A DNA stretch of 64,000 nt from Dyadobacter bucti (GTDB lineage: Bacteria > Bacteroidota > Bacteroidia > Cytophagales > Spirosomataceae). The stretch spans positions 682,001 through 746,000 of the forward strand of contig NZ_SWFP01000001.1 in assembly GCF_005869225.1 (NCBI RefSeq), read 5' to 3'. Below the pieces are notes generated by a model. The model searched no databases, was not told the origin of the DNA, and saw only the letters and a program-made list of their open reading frames with translations. Positions 8,626 to 18,300 of the stretch are shown here, piece after piece; within the stretch, counting starts at the first letter, position 1; each line of letters starts with the position of its first letter. Both the position numbers and the translations under genes were made by a program.

Positions 8626-9672
8626 TCACATTTCTTTGTCCAGCGTTTCCACAAGCCTGTTTACGGCTTTTAGCCACACGCGCTTTCCCCGTGCGTTCCA
8701 GTGGCCATCCCCTTTGTGAAAATATTCAGGGTGACCGCTGATCACGTTTCGAATGGACAACAACGGAACCTGAAGTTCGGGATGCCGCTCAATACGTGCT
8801 ATCTGATTGTTATATTGAAATCGCTCCGGCTCACAGACAGTGACTTTGTTAGGGATCATGCAGAAATAAACATCATCGAATCCCAGGCCCCGGTAGTGCG
8901 CACGGATCGCATTCATGTTTGCTACCACCGTGTCAATGGAAGAATCGGGTATGACGGAAAAGGAAGAGAGATTATGTTTTGGGCTGGCTTCCGCTTCATA
9001 AAATAGGTGCTCGTGATTTTTTGATATGATTGCGCCCGGATGTGTTCTACCAAAGAGCGACAGTACGAGTTGGGCCTTTAGTTCTTTAATCAGTAAAATG
9101 GGCCTGAAATTAAAAAGCATGTACTCCATCCGCCGGTCGGTCTGCTCCGTTAAATTACAGAACCAGAAAGAAGGCGACTTCTGCGTCAGCTTTTCCGGCA
9201 GCTTCTTTCTTACCCCGACCTGAAATCCTTGTTCGAAAAATACCTTTTGATAATCCTCTTTCAGCCGCAACTGAATATTCCTTTCGATAATTTCTATAAC
9301 AAGCACAGATATCTTTTCAGGATCAGGTGCGACGGTGTCGGTATTAACCTCCAGCCAGACATGATAGTTGCGGTCACCGGCATAAAAACTGGTATCCATC
9401 GTAGTAAAACTGTCCCCGATGATGTATAAATCGACATTACCATGTCTCCTGACGGGTTTATCGGAATCTTCCAGCGCATCGGTTTGGCCCAATTCGTGCT
9501 CTTTGAATTTTCGTAAACAGGAAAAACCATAAAGATCACCGTAACGCGCCTGCCCAGATATCCAGCCCCAGGACTCGAGCCGCCTTTGTAACTTGTGAGA
9601 CAGCCCCACAATCAAAACGAGGGCAGCTGTTGAACATAAAACAATGCGGAACAGGCGTTTGAAGAAATCCAT
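8626..9672 (-). CDS. Membrane-anchored SGNH/AlgX-like hydrolase-fold protein
   Basis: About 348 aa. An N-terminal signal anchor (FRIVLCSTAALVLIVGL) is followed by an extracytoplasmic domain with SGNH-like blocks. Block I is LYIIGDSFT with the nucleophile-position serine, and the C-terminal block is GDGHWNARGKRVW with the Asp-His pair. The layout resembles the AlgX/AlgJ/DHHW group that O-acetylates exopolysaccharides, so a role in polysaccharide acetylation or deacetylation is likely but unproven. The gene is alone among unlike neighbours; no polymerase or MBOAT acyltransferase is seen nearby. An in-frame start at 9726 would add 18 residues; the ATG at 9672 gives a normal signal anchor. Confidence 0.6.
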   Translation of the reverse strand: MDFFKRLFRIVLCSTAALVLIVGLSHKLQRRLESWGWISGQARYGDLYGFSCLRKFKEHELGQTDALEDSDKPVRRHGNVDLYIIGDSFTTMDTSFYAGDRNYHVWLEVNTDTVAPDPEKISVLVIEIIERNIQLRLKEDYQKVFFEQGFQVGVRKKLPEKLTQKSPSFWFCNLTEQTDRRMEYMLFNFRPILLIKELKAQLVLSLFGRTHPGAIISKNHEHLFYEAEASPKHNLSSFSVIPDSSIDTVVANMNAIRAHYRGLGFDDVYFCMIPNKVTVCEPERFQYNNQIARIERHPELQVPLLSIRNVISGHPEYFHKGDGHWNARGKRVWLKAVNRLVETLDKEM

Positions 9673-9756
9673 ATTGAACCAGAAATTAACCTGCTTCAAA
9701 AAACTACACACACTTCCATCCGCCAAAATCGATTATTCACCGGTCTGTTTCCGTTA

Positions 9757-10563
9757 TTAACTGGAATAGCTTGTTCGAAGATCTTCTTCGCGCCAATTAT
9801 CTTCGCGCCGGGTATCCAGCGAAACAATCTGTGATATATACTCCGTCGGCAGGATCAGGTCCCTCATGGCCTTGTGCAGCCGAAAAACCCGCATCAGCTT
9901 ATAAACCGGCAATATAACCGACAACAAAGACCAGCTTCCGAGTGAGAGCAGCTTTTTCACGCGTTGGGGCGCGATCCGGGTCTGTACTTCTTTCAGCAAA
10001 AGATATCTTCCCAGACCAAGATGCTTTCTGTATTGTTTGTACAAATCGACCGAAAAATTACTCTTGATAAGGTTTTCCGAAAGATGAGCTTGGCGCATAA
10101 CCTCCCAGTCGGAATAATTTAACGGCAAACCGGGAATGCCCATCCCCTCACCCACCCGGCCAAAAACTTCAAATACATCTGCCTTTTCATCTTCTGTAAG
10201 GTTTCTCTCCAATAGCTCGTAAGACCGGATGGAATAATCGACCAGCATGAACAGCACATCACGGTAAGCGCTGTCTGGGATCCGCGCACCCCGCTTTTCT
10301 TCCACTCCTTTATGAATCGCGCCGATCTGTTCAATGGCTTTCAGTGCCGCGTTTTGCTCCGAAAAAACAATCTGCCGGGCATAGGAAACAGTTGAAAAAA
10401 GCCTCCCCAGCGGATCGGCAGGAAGCCGCCCTGTGAAATAAAGCCAATCCACCGACTTATTCAGAGCAAATTCAGCGGACGCACCCGCAAAAATGAAAAG
10501 TATGGTATCCGCGTTTCCCCATATCTCCCGCACAATCGACCCTTCCTTTACAAACCATTTCAT
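9757..10563 (-). CDS. MpaB/rubber-oxygenase-like protein (DUF2236)
   Basis: A 268-aa protein resembling the ER-bound oxygenase MpaB/latex-clearing protein family (DUF2236), heme-dependent oxygenases or their relatives. Supporting stretches are the N-terminal VREIWGNADTILFIFAGASA, then RLFSTVSYARQIVF with the following helix, and ALKAIEQIGAIHKGV, which carries the family's conserved histidine. The substrate is unknown. The ATG at 10563 overlaps the stop of the upstream DUF2809 gene (ATGA at 10560-10563), so the two are translationally coupled. This overlap decides the start over a longer frame to 10740 that lies inside the DUF2809 gene. Confidence 0.7.
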   Translation of the reverse strand: MKWFVKEGSIVREIWGNADTILFIFAGASAEFALNKSVDWLYFTGRLPADPLGRLFSTVSYARQIVFSEQNAALKAIEQIGAIHKGVEEKRGARIPDSAYRDVLFMLVDYSIRSYELLERNLTEDEKADVFEVFGRVGEGMGIPGLPLNYSDWEVMRQAHLSENLIKSNFSVDLYKQYRKHLGLGRYLLLKEVQTRIAPQRVKKLLSLGSWSLLSVILPVYKLMRVFRLHKAMRDLILPTEYISQIVSLDTRREDNWREEDLRTSYSS

Positions 10564-10940
10564 ATTTTCCGGAGGCGCACAGCCCGTTTTTCGATGACTA
10601 CTACAAATAAGATACCCAATGTATAAGCGATGATATCCGCCCAGGAAAAACTCGTACCGATCACACTCCGGGCCACCAGGTTGTTTTCCAGACCCAGCCA
10701 TTTGACGAGTTGCAAAAACTGCGCAAACTCTATCAGACAAGCAAAGATCAAAACAGATATGGCTGCGGCCGGGACGTCCAATGTGGTTGTACCCCTCAGC
10801 AGACAGTATAACAAAATAACAATCAGAAAATCGCCGCCCAGAGGCCGGATGAACTTATCGTGCATAAACATGGCAATGATCACTTCTATACAAAAAAGCA
10901 ATAGTGCCAACCCCAGATAACCTGCATTAACTTTAAACAT
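10560..10940 (-). CDS. DUF2809 membrane protein
   Basis: A 126-aa inner-membrane protein with about four transmembrane helices (YLGLALLLFCIEVIIAMF, FLIVILLYCLL, AAAISVLIFACLIEFAQFL, IIAYTLGILFVVVI). The motif IRPLGGDFLIV near residue 32 and the spacing of helices match the DUF2809 family, whose function is unknown. It overlaps the MpaB-like gene by four bases. A near-perfect palindrome lies 22 bases upstream of the ATG and may be an operator. Confidence 0.8.
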   Translation of the reverse strand: MFKVNAGYLGLALLLFCIEVIIAMFMHDKFIRPLGGDFLIVILLYCLLRGTTTLDVPAAAISVLIFACLIEFAQFLQLVKWLGLENNLVARSVIGTSFSWADIIAYTLGILFVVVIEKRAVRLRKI

Positions 10941-10961
10941 GATAGTTTAATTTAAAAAAAG

Positions 10962-10980
10962 TACTTTGAATTGCAAAGTA
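10962..10980. promoter_or_regulatory. Palindrome TACTTTG-N5-CAAAGTA, possible operator
   Basis: Seven-base arms TACTTTG (10962-10968) and CAAAGTA (10974-10980) surround a five-base centre. It lies immediately upstream of the DUF2809-MpaB operon, where a promoter must be. Dyad sites of this size usually bind a dimeric repressor; no regulator gene is adjacent. Confidence 0.4.
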
Positions 10981-11098
10981 AGTAACAACCTATGACTTGC
11001 GCAACACCCATTCGATTCCCTTCGCTACTATTTTGAAATACCCTGGGGAAAGATGAACTTAGTATCACGATTCCGACACCAATATTGTCCCGACCACC

Positions 11099-11121
11099 CC
11101 CTGAAAATGTCCGTTTCAGGG
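11099..11121. other. Stem-loop in the divergent intergenic region
   Basis: An 8-bp perfect stem (CCCTGAAA, 11099-11106; TTTCAGGG, 11114-11121) with a 7-base loop lies 80 bases before the VOC gene. It has no T-run, so it is not a standard terminator. It might be in the 5' leader of the VOC gene. The rest of the region between 10941 and 11201 shows nothing else. Confidence 0.3.
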
Positions 11122-11201
11122 AGTATGGTAAGTGCAGCAGCCCGCTAATTTTGGATTATTAAAAAGCGCTAAACATTTATCCACCTAAAATTTGTTTCGT
11201 C

Positions 11202-11627
11202 ATGCCAAAACTGAACACTTACCTTAATTTCGACGGCAGATCGGAAGAGGCTTTCAATTTCTACAAATCTGTTTTCGGAGGTGAATTTTCATCTTTACAA
11301 AAAATGTCCGATATGCCCGGAGCAGAGCAGCTTGCAGAAAATGAGAAAGACAGGCTGATGCATATTTCGCTTCCTATCGGCGAATCGGATATACTGATGG
11401 CGTCGGATATCATACCTTCCATGGGTCACAAACTCAACGTTGGCAACCATTCGTATATCTCCGTATTTACCGACAGCCGTGAAGAGGCCGACCGTCTTTT
11501 CGCAGGATTGTCGGCAGGGGGCGAGATAGAGATGGCACTGGAAGACGCGTTCTGGGGCGACTATTTCGGAAGTTTTATCGACAAATTCGGCATAGGCTGG
11601 ATGATCAACCATCCGAAGCAAGACTAA
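11202..11627 (+). CDS. VOC-family protein, PhnB-like
   Basis: A 141-aa cytoplasmic protein of the vicinal-oxygen-chelate fold, PhnB/3-demethylubiquinone-methyltransferase-like subgroup. Typical features are the start LNTYLNFDGRSEEAFNFYKS, SVFGGEF, MHISLPIGESDILMASD, and the end DAFWGDYFGSFIDKFGIGW. Members usually form dimers; few have a known substrate, and this subgroup often lacks the full metal site. It is monocistronic. Confidence 0.9.
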   Translation: MPKLNTYLNFDGRSEEAFNFYKSVFGGEFSSLQKMSDMPGAEQLAENEKDRLMHISLPIGESDILMASDIIPSMGHKLNVGNHSYISVFTDSREEADRLFAGLSAGGEIEMALEDAFWGDYFGSFIDKFGIGWMINHPKQD

Positions 11628-12068
11628 AAATCAGGCCTTGTCCTTTTTTTAACAAATCCTTTCAGACCACAGTCCGGTATGCAAACTCCCATGTTGCACT
11701 GCCGAGCGGTGGTCTTTTTTGTTTCCTAGGTGACGGATGCTTTTCCGAAGCAGGCTAGGGTTTTGTCCTAAATAAATGGCGAAGCAAGCCCCAATCGCCC
11801 TCGCTTTTGGTCCAGGTGAAGAAACAATCGGACTCAAAGGATTTGATTGCGGCTTTCCGGATACCGATGCAAAAAGAGCGATGCACGGAGCTGATTCTGA
11901 AATTTATACACTGAATGGCCCTTGTACGAACTGGAACCGCAGTAAATACGTTAGAGGCGTTGAGGCTGGCTGCAAACGAAATTGGCCGTCATCCCCCTCC
12001 CGCAGACCTAAATAGATAAAATGAAAGGAGTACCAAAGCAAAACCCGAGGTTTTAATATATTAGGAAA
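11628..12068. other. Gene-poor stretch with possible gene remnant
   Basis: No convincing gene is present. From about 11766 to 12015 two overlapping plus-strand frames look weakly protein-like. One has SDSKDLIAAFRI and MQKERCTELILKFIH, and is followed by MALVRTGTAVNTLEALRLAA ending at a TAG-like stop near 12014. The frames break into one another, as in a decayed gene, but I do not recognise the family. Confidence 0.3.
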
Positions 12069-13361
12069 ATGAAATATCTACTGGCCTTATTCTTCGCCTT
12101 AGTCCAAACCGGTTGTGACCCGACAGTCGGCAAAAACGTGCCTGAAGTCGATGTACCTGACACCAATGTACCGGACTCCAGCGCGCTCCAGGCGTACCAT
12201 ATCCGCGGCGGACTTCCAAATTTTTTCAGTAAGATCAAGTCGGGAAAAGAAGTGCGGATCGCTTACATTGGCGGAAGCATTACCGAGGCTAATAATGGCT
12301 GGAGAGACCTTACTTTCAAGTGGTTTCGGGAAAAATACCCTGTGACTCCATTTTATGAAATCAATGCGACCATTGGCGGTACGGGTTCCGACCTGGGTGT
12401 TTTCAGGATGGATAACGATGTGCTGGTGCATGAGCCGGATCTGGTTTTTGTGGAATTTGCCGTCAATGATTTTGGACGGGACCAAGGGGAGATCCGGAAA
12501 ACCATGGAAGGAATTGTCCGCAAAACCTGGAAAAAATACCCTTCCGCGGATATCTGCTTTACCTATACGCTGGCCGAAAATATGTTGGAACCGATGCAAA
12601 ATAGCCAATACCAAAGCTCGGCCATAGCGATGGAAGCAGTTGCGGAGCATTATCAGATCCCTTCGGTGCACATGGGCGTGGAAGTGATCCGTTTACTCGA
12701 AGCCGGCAGACTTATTTTTACCGGAAATCCTGAGGAACATCCCGACAAAATTGTTTTTACAAGAGACAAAACGCATCCGCTGACAGCTTCCGGACATCCG
12801 ATTTATGCAAATGAAGTGACCCGTTTTATGCAAATGATGGAAGGCAACACTGCGCAAAAAACGCATCCACTACCCGCTGCATTGGAAAAGGACAACTGGG
12901 AGCTGGCGCAGATGATCCCATTGTCGCAATTCAAACTGAACGAAAAATGGAAGGTACTTCCTGCGTCAAATTCGATCAGCAAGAGGTTTGTCAAATTTAT
13001 GCCCATATTGTACCAGGCCGATCCCGGCGCTACTTTCACGGTGAAGTTTAAGGGCAAAATCCTGGGTGCCTACGATGTCATCGGCCCCAAAACCGGGATC
13101 GTTGAAATCACCGCAGACGGGCGAAAATCCACGGAAATTTACCGGTTTGACCAATGGTGCGACAACTACCGGAAAAACAGGTTTTTTGTAAAAGACCTTT
13201 CGGACGGAACGCATGAAGTCACTTTTCAGGTGCCGGGAACAACCTTCGATAAAGCTGAGATCCTCAAAAAGAGGAACATTACGATCACCAACCCGGCCGA
13301 CTATGCCGGTTATGGCTGGTTTGCCAGTTCCATAATGCTGGTTGGTGAGCTGATCAACTGA
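12069..13361 (+). CDS. SGNH/GDSL hydrolase lipoprotein
   Basis: A secreted lipoprotein (430 aa). The signal peptide ends in a lipobox with C16 (LVQTGC). A short spacer repeats the pattern VPE/VPD three times, then comes an SGNH esterase domain. Its blocks are AYIGGSITEA (serine nucleophile), the glycine block IGGTGSDLG, the block III asparagine in EFAVNDFG, and the Asp-His pair in RDKTHPL (about residue 240). A C-terminal beta domain follows (about 280-430). Such proteins deacetylate or de-esterify plant or microbial glycans at the cell surface. The gene lies just before the sigma/FecR/SusCD cassette and may belong to its regulon. Confidence 0.85.
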   Translation: MKYLLALFFALVQTGCDPTVGKNVPEVDVPDTNVPDSSALQAYHIRGGLPNFFSKIKSGKEVRIAYIGGSITEANNGWRDLTFKWFREKYPVTPFYEINATIGGTGSDLGVFRMDNDVLVHEPDLVFVEFAVNDFGRDQGEIRKTMEGIVRKTWKKYPSADICFTYTLAENMLEPMQNSQYQSSAIAMEAVAEHYQIPSVHMGVEVIRLLEAGRLIFTGNPEEHPDKIVFTRDKTHPLTASGHPIYANEVTRFMQMMEGNTAQKTHPLPAALEKDNWELAQMIPLSQFKLNEKWKVLPASNSISKRFVKFMPILYQADPGATFTVKFKGKILGAYDVIGPKTGIVEITADGRKSTEIYRFDQWCDNYRKNRFFVKDLSDGTHEVTFQVPGTTFDKAEILKKRNITITNPADYAGYGWFASSIMLVGELIN

Positions 13362-13421
13362 CGGACGGTCAGAATTACCGCTGGGTGCACCCGCCCCAAG
13401 CCCATTTTGCCATTATATTCC

Positions 13422-13429
13422 TATATTTG
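13422..13429 (+). promoter_or_regulatory. -7 promoter element TATATTTG of the first ECF sigma gene
   Basis: TATATTTG matches the Bacteroidota TAnnTTTG consensus exactly and lies 27 bases before the ATG at 13457, giving a very short leader. A TTTG at 13406-13409 is too close (12 bases) to be the proper -33 box. Confidence 0.45.
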
Positions 13430-13456
13430 TTGAAAACTCGTGAACGATGTTGTAGT

Positions 13457-14059
13457 ATGGAATTCAGCAATGAGGCCATTGGAGATGACCCGCTTTTGCA
13501 GGAACTCATCAATGGGGACAAAAAGGCTTTCACAACCGTCTATTTCAAATATAGCGCCCAGCTGTACAGCAACATTTTACGCCTGACCAAATGTGAAGAG
13601 ACTTCCAAAGAAATACTGCAGGAACTGTTCCTGAAAATCTGGGAAAACCGAAGGCAGATCGACGTATCCAAATCATTCAGATCCTATCTCTTCATCATCG
13701 CTCAAAACCTGGTGTACGATTATTTCCGCAAGGCGGCAAGGGATAAAAAGCTGGGCGACTATATCGTTTCGTCTGCCGCCCTTTATTACAGCCACTCCGA
13801 GGAAACGGTTATTTACGACGAAAGCCTCCAACATATCAACCAGGCCATCAATCAGCTTTCGCCGGTCCGCAAACAGGTCTTTATCCTGTGTAAAATGGAA
13901 GGTAAAAGCTATGAGGAAATTGCTGCCCTTATGAAAATATCCCCTTCGACCATCAGCGACCATATTGTGAAGGCCAACCGCGCCATCAAAAAATACCTCC
14001 AGATACACGGCGACCTGGCCGTATCCCTGCTGATCTGGACGCTCTTGTCTGACATTTGA
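13457..14059 (+). CDS. ECF RNA polymerase sigma factor (SusCD-associated)
   Basis: A 200-aa sigma-70 family ECF factor, expected to direct transcription of the downstream SusC/SusD genes when released by FecR. Region 2 spans about 15-90 (LLQELINGDKKAFTTVYFKY ... ILQELFLKIWENR ... SYLFIIAQNLVYDYFRK). Region 4 spans about 130-185 (LSPVRKQVFILCKMEG, SYEEIAALMKISPSTISDHI). The start at 13457 is preferred because the 24 upstream codons are not sigma-like and the -7 box lies at 13422-13429. The FecR gene follows after 92 bases. Confidence 0.93.
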   Translation: MEFSNEAIGDDPLLQELINGDKKAFTTVYFKYSAQLYSNILRLTKCEETSKEILQELFLKIWENRRQIDVSKSFRSYLFIIAQNLVYDYFRKAARDKKLGDYIVSSAALYYSHSEETVIYDESLQHINQAINQLSPVRKQVFILCKMEGKSYEEIAALMKISPSTISDHIVKANRAIKKYLQIHGDLAVSLLIWTLLSDI

Positions 14060-14151
14060 AAAAAAATTTAATTTTTTATTACTCCCGGAGCAGAGGATAA
14101 TATTTTGTCAAGCGTATTAAAGATAAAATATCATCAAAGGAATTAAAGGCT

Positions 14152-15210
14152 TTGGAGAAGAATGAACAAATAGAGCTGCTTTTCGACCGTTACCTGGCTA
14201 ACGATTGTACGCCGGCGGAAGTGCGCAGGCTCATCGGCTATTTCGGGGCGCCGGAAGACGAGGAAACACTGCGCGCACTTGTAAGCCGGCAGCTGGGATC
14301 TGCGCCGCAGGAGAATGCAGCGCTGACCCCGGCGGTAGACGAGGTATACGACCGGCTTATGAAAAAACTGATCTTCAGAAAAGATGCCACGCCCGCTCCA
14401 AAGACACAGGTACCCACTAAGCACTTCTCATTTCCCGGGTGGTCGAGGTTAGCGGCTATCTGGCTGGCATTGCTGGTCAGTATTGGCGGTGCGGTTTACT
14501 TTTTTGCCAGGTCCGGCGGCGGTTCTGATGAAACTGCCGGTGAGGTCGCGACGCCTTTGCACATTGAAAAAACAGCTACGGGCGAAAGGCGCAGGATTGT
14601 ACTCGAAGATGGTTCGGTGGTGTGGCTAAATGCCCAAAGCAAGCTCTCCTACCCGGTTTCATTTGAGAAAAACATCCGGGAAGTCAGCCTGGAAGGGGAA
14701 GGTTATTTCGAAGTTTTCAGGGATACCGAGAGGCCATTTATCGTGCGTTCGGGAGCAATCATCACGAAGGTGCTTGGGACAAGTTTCAACATCAAGGCAT
14801 ACCGGGAAGACCCTACTGCTTCGGTAGCTGTACTGACCGGCAAAGTTCAGGTAAACTCCAAAGAATCAACCATTCAGATCACTCCTGACCAGCAGGTTTT
14901 ATATATCCGTAAAAATGGCAATATAATTAAACAGGACGGCATAGATGCCAAAGCAAAAAGCACATGGAAAGACGGGAAGATCCAGTTCAGAAACGTGCTT
15001 CTTGCCGATGTCGTCAAAACATTGCAGCGGAATTACACAGTCGATATCACCTATAGCAACCTTTTGGCCACCTGCCCGGTCCATGCCGATTTTGAGGCGG
15101 AGACGCCTGTCGGAAAGGTATTGGAAATGTTATCGGTTTCTTTCGGCGGCAAAGTGACAAAACGCGGAGACACACAATATTATCTTGACGGAACCTGCCT
15201 GCAACCTTGA
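14152..15210 (+). CDS. FecR-family anti-sigma factor
   Basis: A 352-aa single-pass inner-membrane protein that holds the ECF sigma factor and receives the signal from the SusC STN domain. The cytoplasmic N-terminal part (1-95) has the helical FDRYLANDCTPAEVRRLI motif. The transmembrane helix is about 98-118 (LAAIWLALLVSIGGAVYFF). The periplasmic FecR domain has RRRIVLEDGSVVWLNAQSKL and VSLEGEGYFEVFRD, then VLGTSFNIKAY. A C-terminal STN-interacting domain (FRNVLLADVVKTLQRNY) follows. The only suitable start is a TTG at 14152. A hairpin lies between this gene and SusC. Confidence 0.92.
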   Translation: MEKNEQIELLFDRYLANDCTPAEVRRLIGYFGAPEDEETLRALVSRQLGSAPQENAALTPAVDEVYDRLMKKLIFRKDATPAPKTQVPTKHFSFPGWSRLAAIWLALLVSIGGAVYFFARSGGGSDETAGEVATPLHIEKTATGERRRIVLEDGSVVWLNAQSKLSYPVSFEKNIREVSLEGEGYFEVFRDTERPFIVRSGAIITKVLGTSFNIKAYREDPTASVAVLTGKVQVNSKESTIQITPDQQVLYIRKNGNIIKQDGIDAKAKSTWKDGKIQFRNVLLADVVKTLQRNYTVDITYSNLLATCPVHADFEAETPVGKVLEMLSVSFGGKVTKRGDTQYYLDGTCLQP

Positions 15211-15260
15211 TACCACCAACTTTTGTATGCCTATGACGATAACCCAGAGACTTCAAAAAT

Positions 15261-15280
15261 CCCCGGAAATGATTCCGGGG
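15261..15280 (+). other. Strong hairpin between FecR and SusC genes
   Basis: CCCCGGAA (15261-15268) pairs with TTCCGGGG (15273-15280) around a four-base ATGA loop. No T-run follows, so full termination is unlikely. It may stabilise the SusC messenger end or make transcription partly discontinuous between the regulator and uptake genes. Confidence 0.4.
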
Positions 15281-15382
15281 AGCTATTAAAATGAAAGTTT
15301 AAAATTGTGTACGCCCGCAAGCCTTCGAAATCTGACGGTCGTGACAAAACCATTTCCTTAACATTTTAACCATATCAAAATT

Positions 15383-18300
15383 ATGAAAAAATCTCTCCCA
15401 AGGGGTGAAGTAGTGCATTATATTCTGTTAGCAATGAAATACAGCGCTTTTTTCTACATCCTGATCTGCTCAGTCTGCTCGTTATCGTTTGCAGGCGAAT
15501 CTTATGGACAAAATCTGAACAAAGTCATCACCATGCGTCTGCATCAGGTGACGCTGAATGAGGCCCTCGATAAGATAGCCGCTGCCGCAGATGTGAAATT
15601 TGTTTTTGTGGGCGGAACGCAGGATAACACCAGAACTGACCTGAAAGTAAACCGCGAAAAGCTGGGCAAAATGCTCACAAAACTCCTCGAACCTTACGGC
15701 CTATCGTACATCATTATGGAAAACAGCATTGTGATCAGGAAAATAGAGACGAAAGTCGGAGCCGTTCAGGAAAGGCCGGTGTGGCCGGCAAAAAATGAGC
15801 TGCGTATAACCGGCAGGGTTACCGACGAAAAGGGCGAAGCGCTGGCTGGCGTGAACATTGTCGTCAAAGGTACCAGCCAGGGAACCAATACCAATATCGA
15901 CGGCTCCTACCAGATTTCGTTACCCGACAATCCGACTACTCTGATATTCAGTTTCGTAGGATATGAAAGCCATGAAGCAATCGTCGCCGGTTCAACGATA
16001 CTCGATGTATCCCTGAAATCGGATATCAAAGCACTGAACGAAGTAGTAGTGGTCGGCTATTCCTCCAAACAGCTTTCACAACTTTCCAGCTCAGTGGCCG
16101 TGGTGACCGGCAAGCAGCTCAACGACGTAACTTCCAACAATACCACCAACCTGCTTCAGGGAAAAGCCCCTGGCGTTATAGTCTCCAATTCGTCAGGCGA
16201 CCCCAATGCCACTCCCAGCATTGTCGTGCGGGGTTCCAGCTCGATCACAGCCGGTTCGGGGCCTCTTTTTGTGGTTGACGGGATCATCGGAGGCAATGCA
16301 AATCCCAATGATGTGGAGTCGGTGACGATACTGAAAGACGCAGCCGCAACCGGTTTATACGGTTCCCGCGCCGCCAACGGGGTTATCATTATCACTACCA
16401 AATCAGGCAAGACAGGCAAAACACGTATCGACTTCAATGCTTCCGCCGGTTTTAACAATGCTACGACAGGTAAATTCAAAGTCATGGATTCGCGCCAGTT
16501 ATATGATTATGAAAAGAGCTTTTACCCCGCCGACCGCTTCGACAAAGAAATTCCGGCCAGCGTGATCTCGCAGAATACCAACTGGCAGGACCTGGCTTTC
16601 CGTACCGGCACCACCCAGAATTACGTGCTCTCCCTGTCCGGCGGTTCTGAAAAAACTAAGTTCTATATTTCCGGTAACTATTATAATGAAGAAGGTACAT
16701 TGAACTACAATGTAGCCAGACGGTACAATGTAAGAGCCAACATCACGCAAAAGATCAATAACAGCCTCAAACTGAACATCAAGGTCAACGCAAGGCTCAA
16801 TAAACAGGAGTCCGACCGGGCAGGGCTGGACGGTGCTCTATATGGTGCCTACAACAATATGCCATGGGATAATCCATACAATGCCGACGGTTCCGTGAAC
16901 AAAGGCACCGACGGCGGCTGGTATGGCCGGGAGCAGGAAAACTTTCTGCACGGCTGGCAGTACAACCTCAACCAATCCAACGGTTCAGGCCTCGACGGTG
17001 ATGTGAACCTCGACTATACCATTCTCCCGAACCTCACTTTTTCTTCTTACAACCGGGTAAGCTATTCCAATACGAACAGTGAATTGTATTACGATATCCG
17101 GGCCAAAGCAGGAAAGGGTCTCGGCCGGCTCACAAACGGGTTTATCAATAACCTTTCGCTGATCACTTCCAACCGGCTGCGTTATGACCGGACTTTTGGT
17201 AAACATGAGCTCAGTGCGCTGGCGGTGGCTGAGGCAGAGAAAAACAAACTGGAAAACAACTCCGCGACCGGAGAAGGATTTGCTCCCGGCCTGCACGTGA
17301 TGAACACCGCTTCCCGCATCCTCGCGGCTACCGGCAGTATCAATGAAAATGCGTTCAGCAAAGGTCTGGTGCAGCTCGACTACAATTTTGACAACAAATA
17401 TTTTGCGGTAGCATCCTATATCAACGAGTCCTCATCCCGTTTCGGGGCCAACAACCGCTCCGGTAATTTCTACACATTGGGTGCTTCCTGGGTTTTAAGC
17501 AATGAAAACTTCTTAAAGGGTTTCACGCCTTTCGACCTGCTGAAACTCCGGGCGAGCTATGGTGTGACGGGCAATGCAGAAATCGGGAATTACCAGTCTT
17601 TCGGGCTGTACAGTTTTGCGACCCAGTATGCAGGAAACTCCGGTGCATTCCCTTACCAGATGGATAACAACGACCTGACGTGGGAAAAAGCCAAAAGCCT
17701 GAACATCGGGCTGGATGCCGGTTTATACAAACGACTGATGCTGAGCATTGATGCATACAATAAGACAACAGACGGACTGCTGCTCAACGTGGAACTGCCC
17801 TATACCAGCGGCTTTGGATCGGTGATCAGAAATGTAGGTGCTATCAGGAACCGCGGACTGGAACTGAGCCTCAACAGCGTCAATATCGAAGGCAAGTTCA
17901 GATGGGAAACCAATTTCAATATTGCGTTCAACCGGAGTAAAGTACTCAAACTGGATCAGGGCAAGGATATCCGGCAGGGAAACCTCCTGATCAGCGAAGG
18001 AAAAGAGCTTTATACCTGGAATATGCGCAAATGGATGGGTGTAGACCCTGCCACTGGCGATCCGCTGTGGGAGAAGATCACCGCCGGCTCAAACGGAGAA
18101 GAAATACGCAGCACGACCAACTCTTATAGCGCAGCTACCCAGCAGGATGTGGGCTCTGCATCGCCGGATTTCACAGGAGGATTCAGCAATACGTTCATTT
18201 TCAAAGGATTTACCCTGTTTGGTTTTTTTAACTTTGTGAGCGGCAACAAAGTTTACCACACGTCCAGGGCATTGTTTGATTCCGACGGTGCTTATTATAC

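Noticed and set aside
13406..13429. TTTG plus TATATTTG as a full promoter for the first ECF sigma gene
   Set aside because: The spacing is only 12 bases; just the -7 half is accepted.
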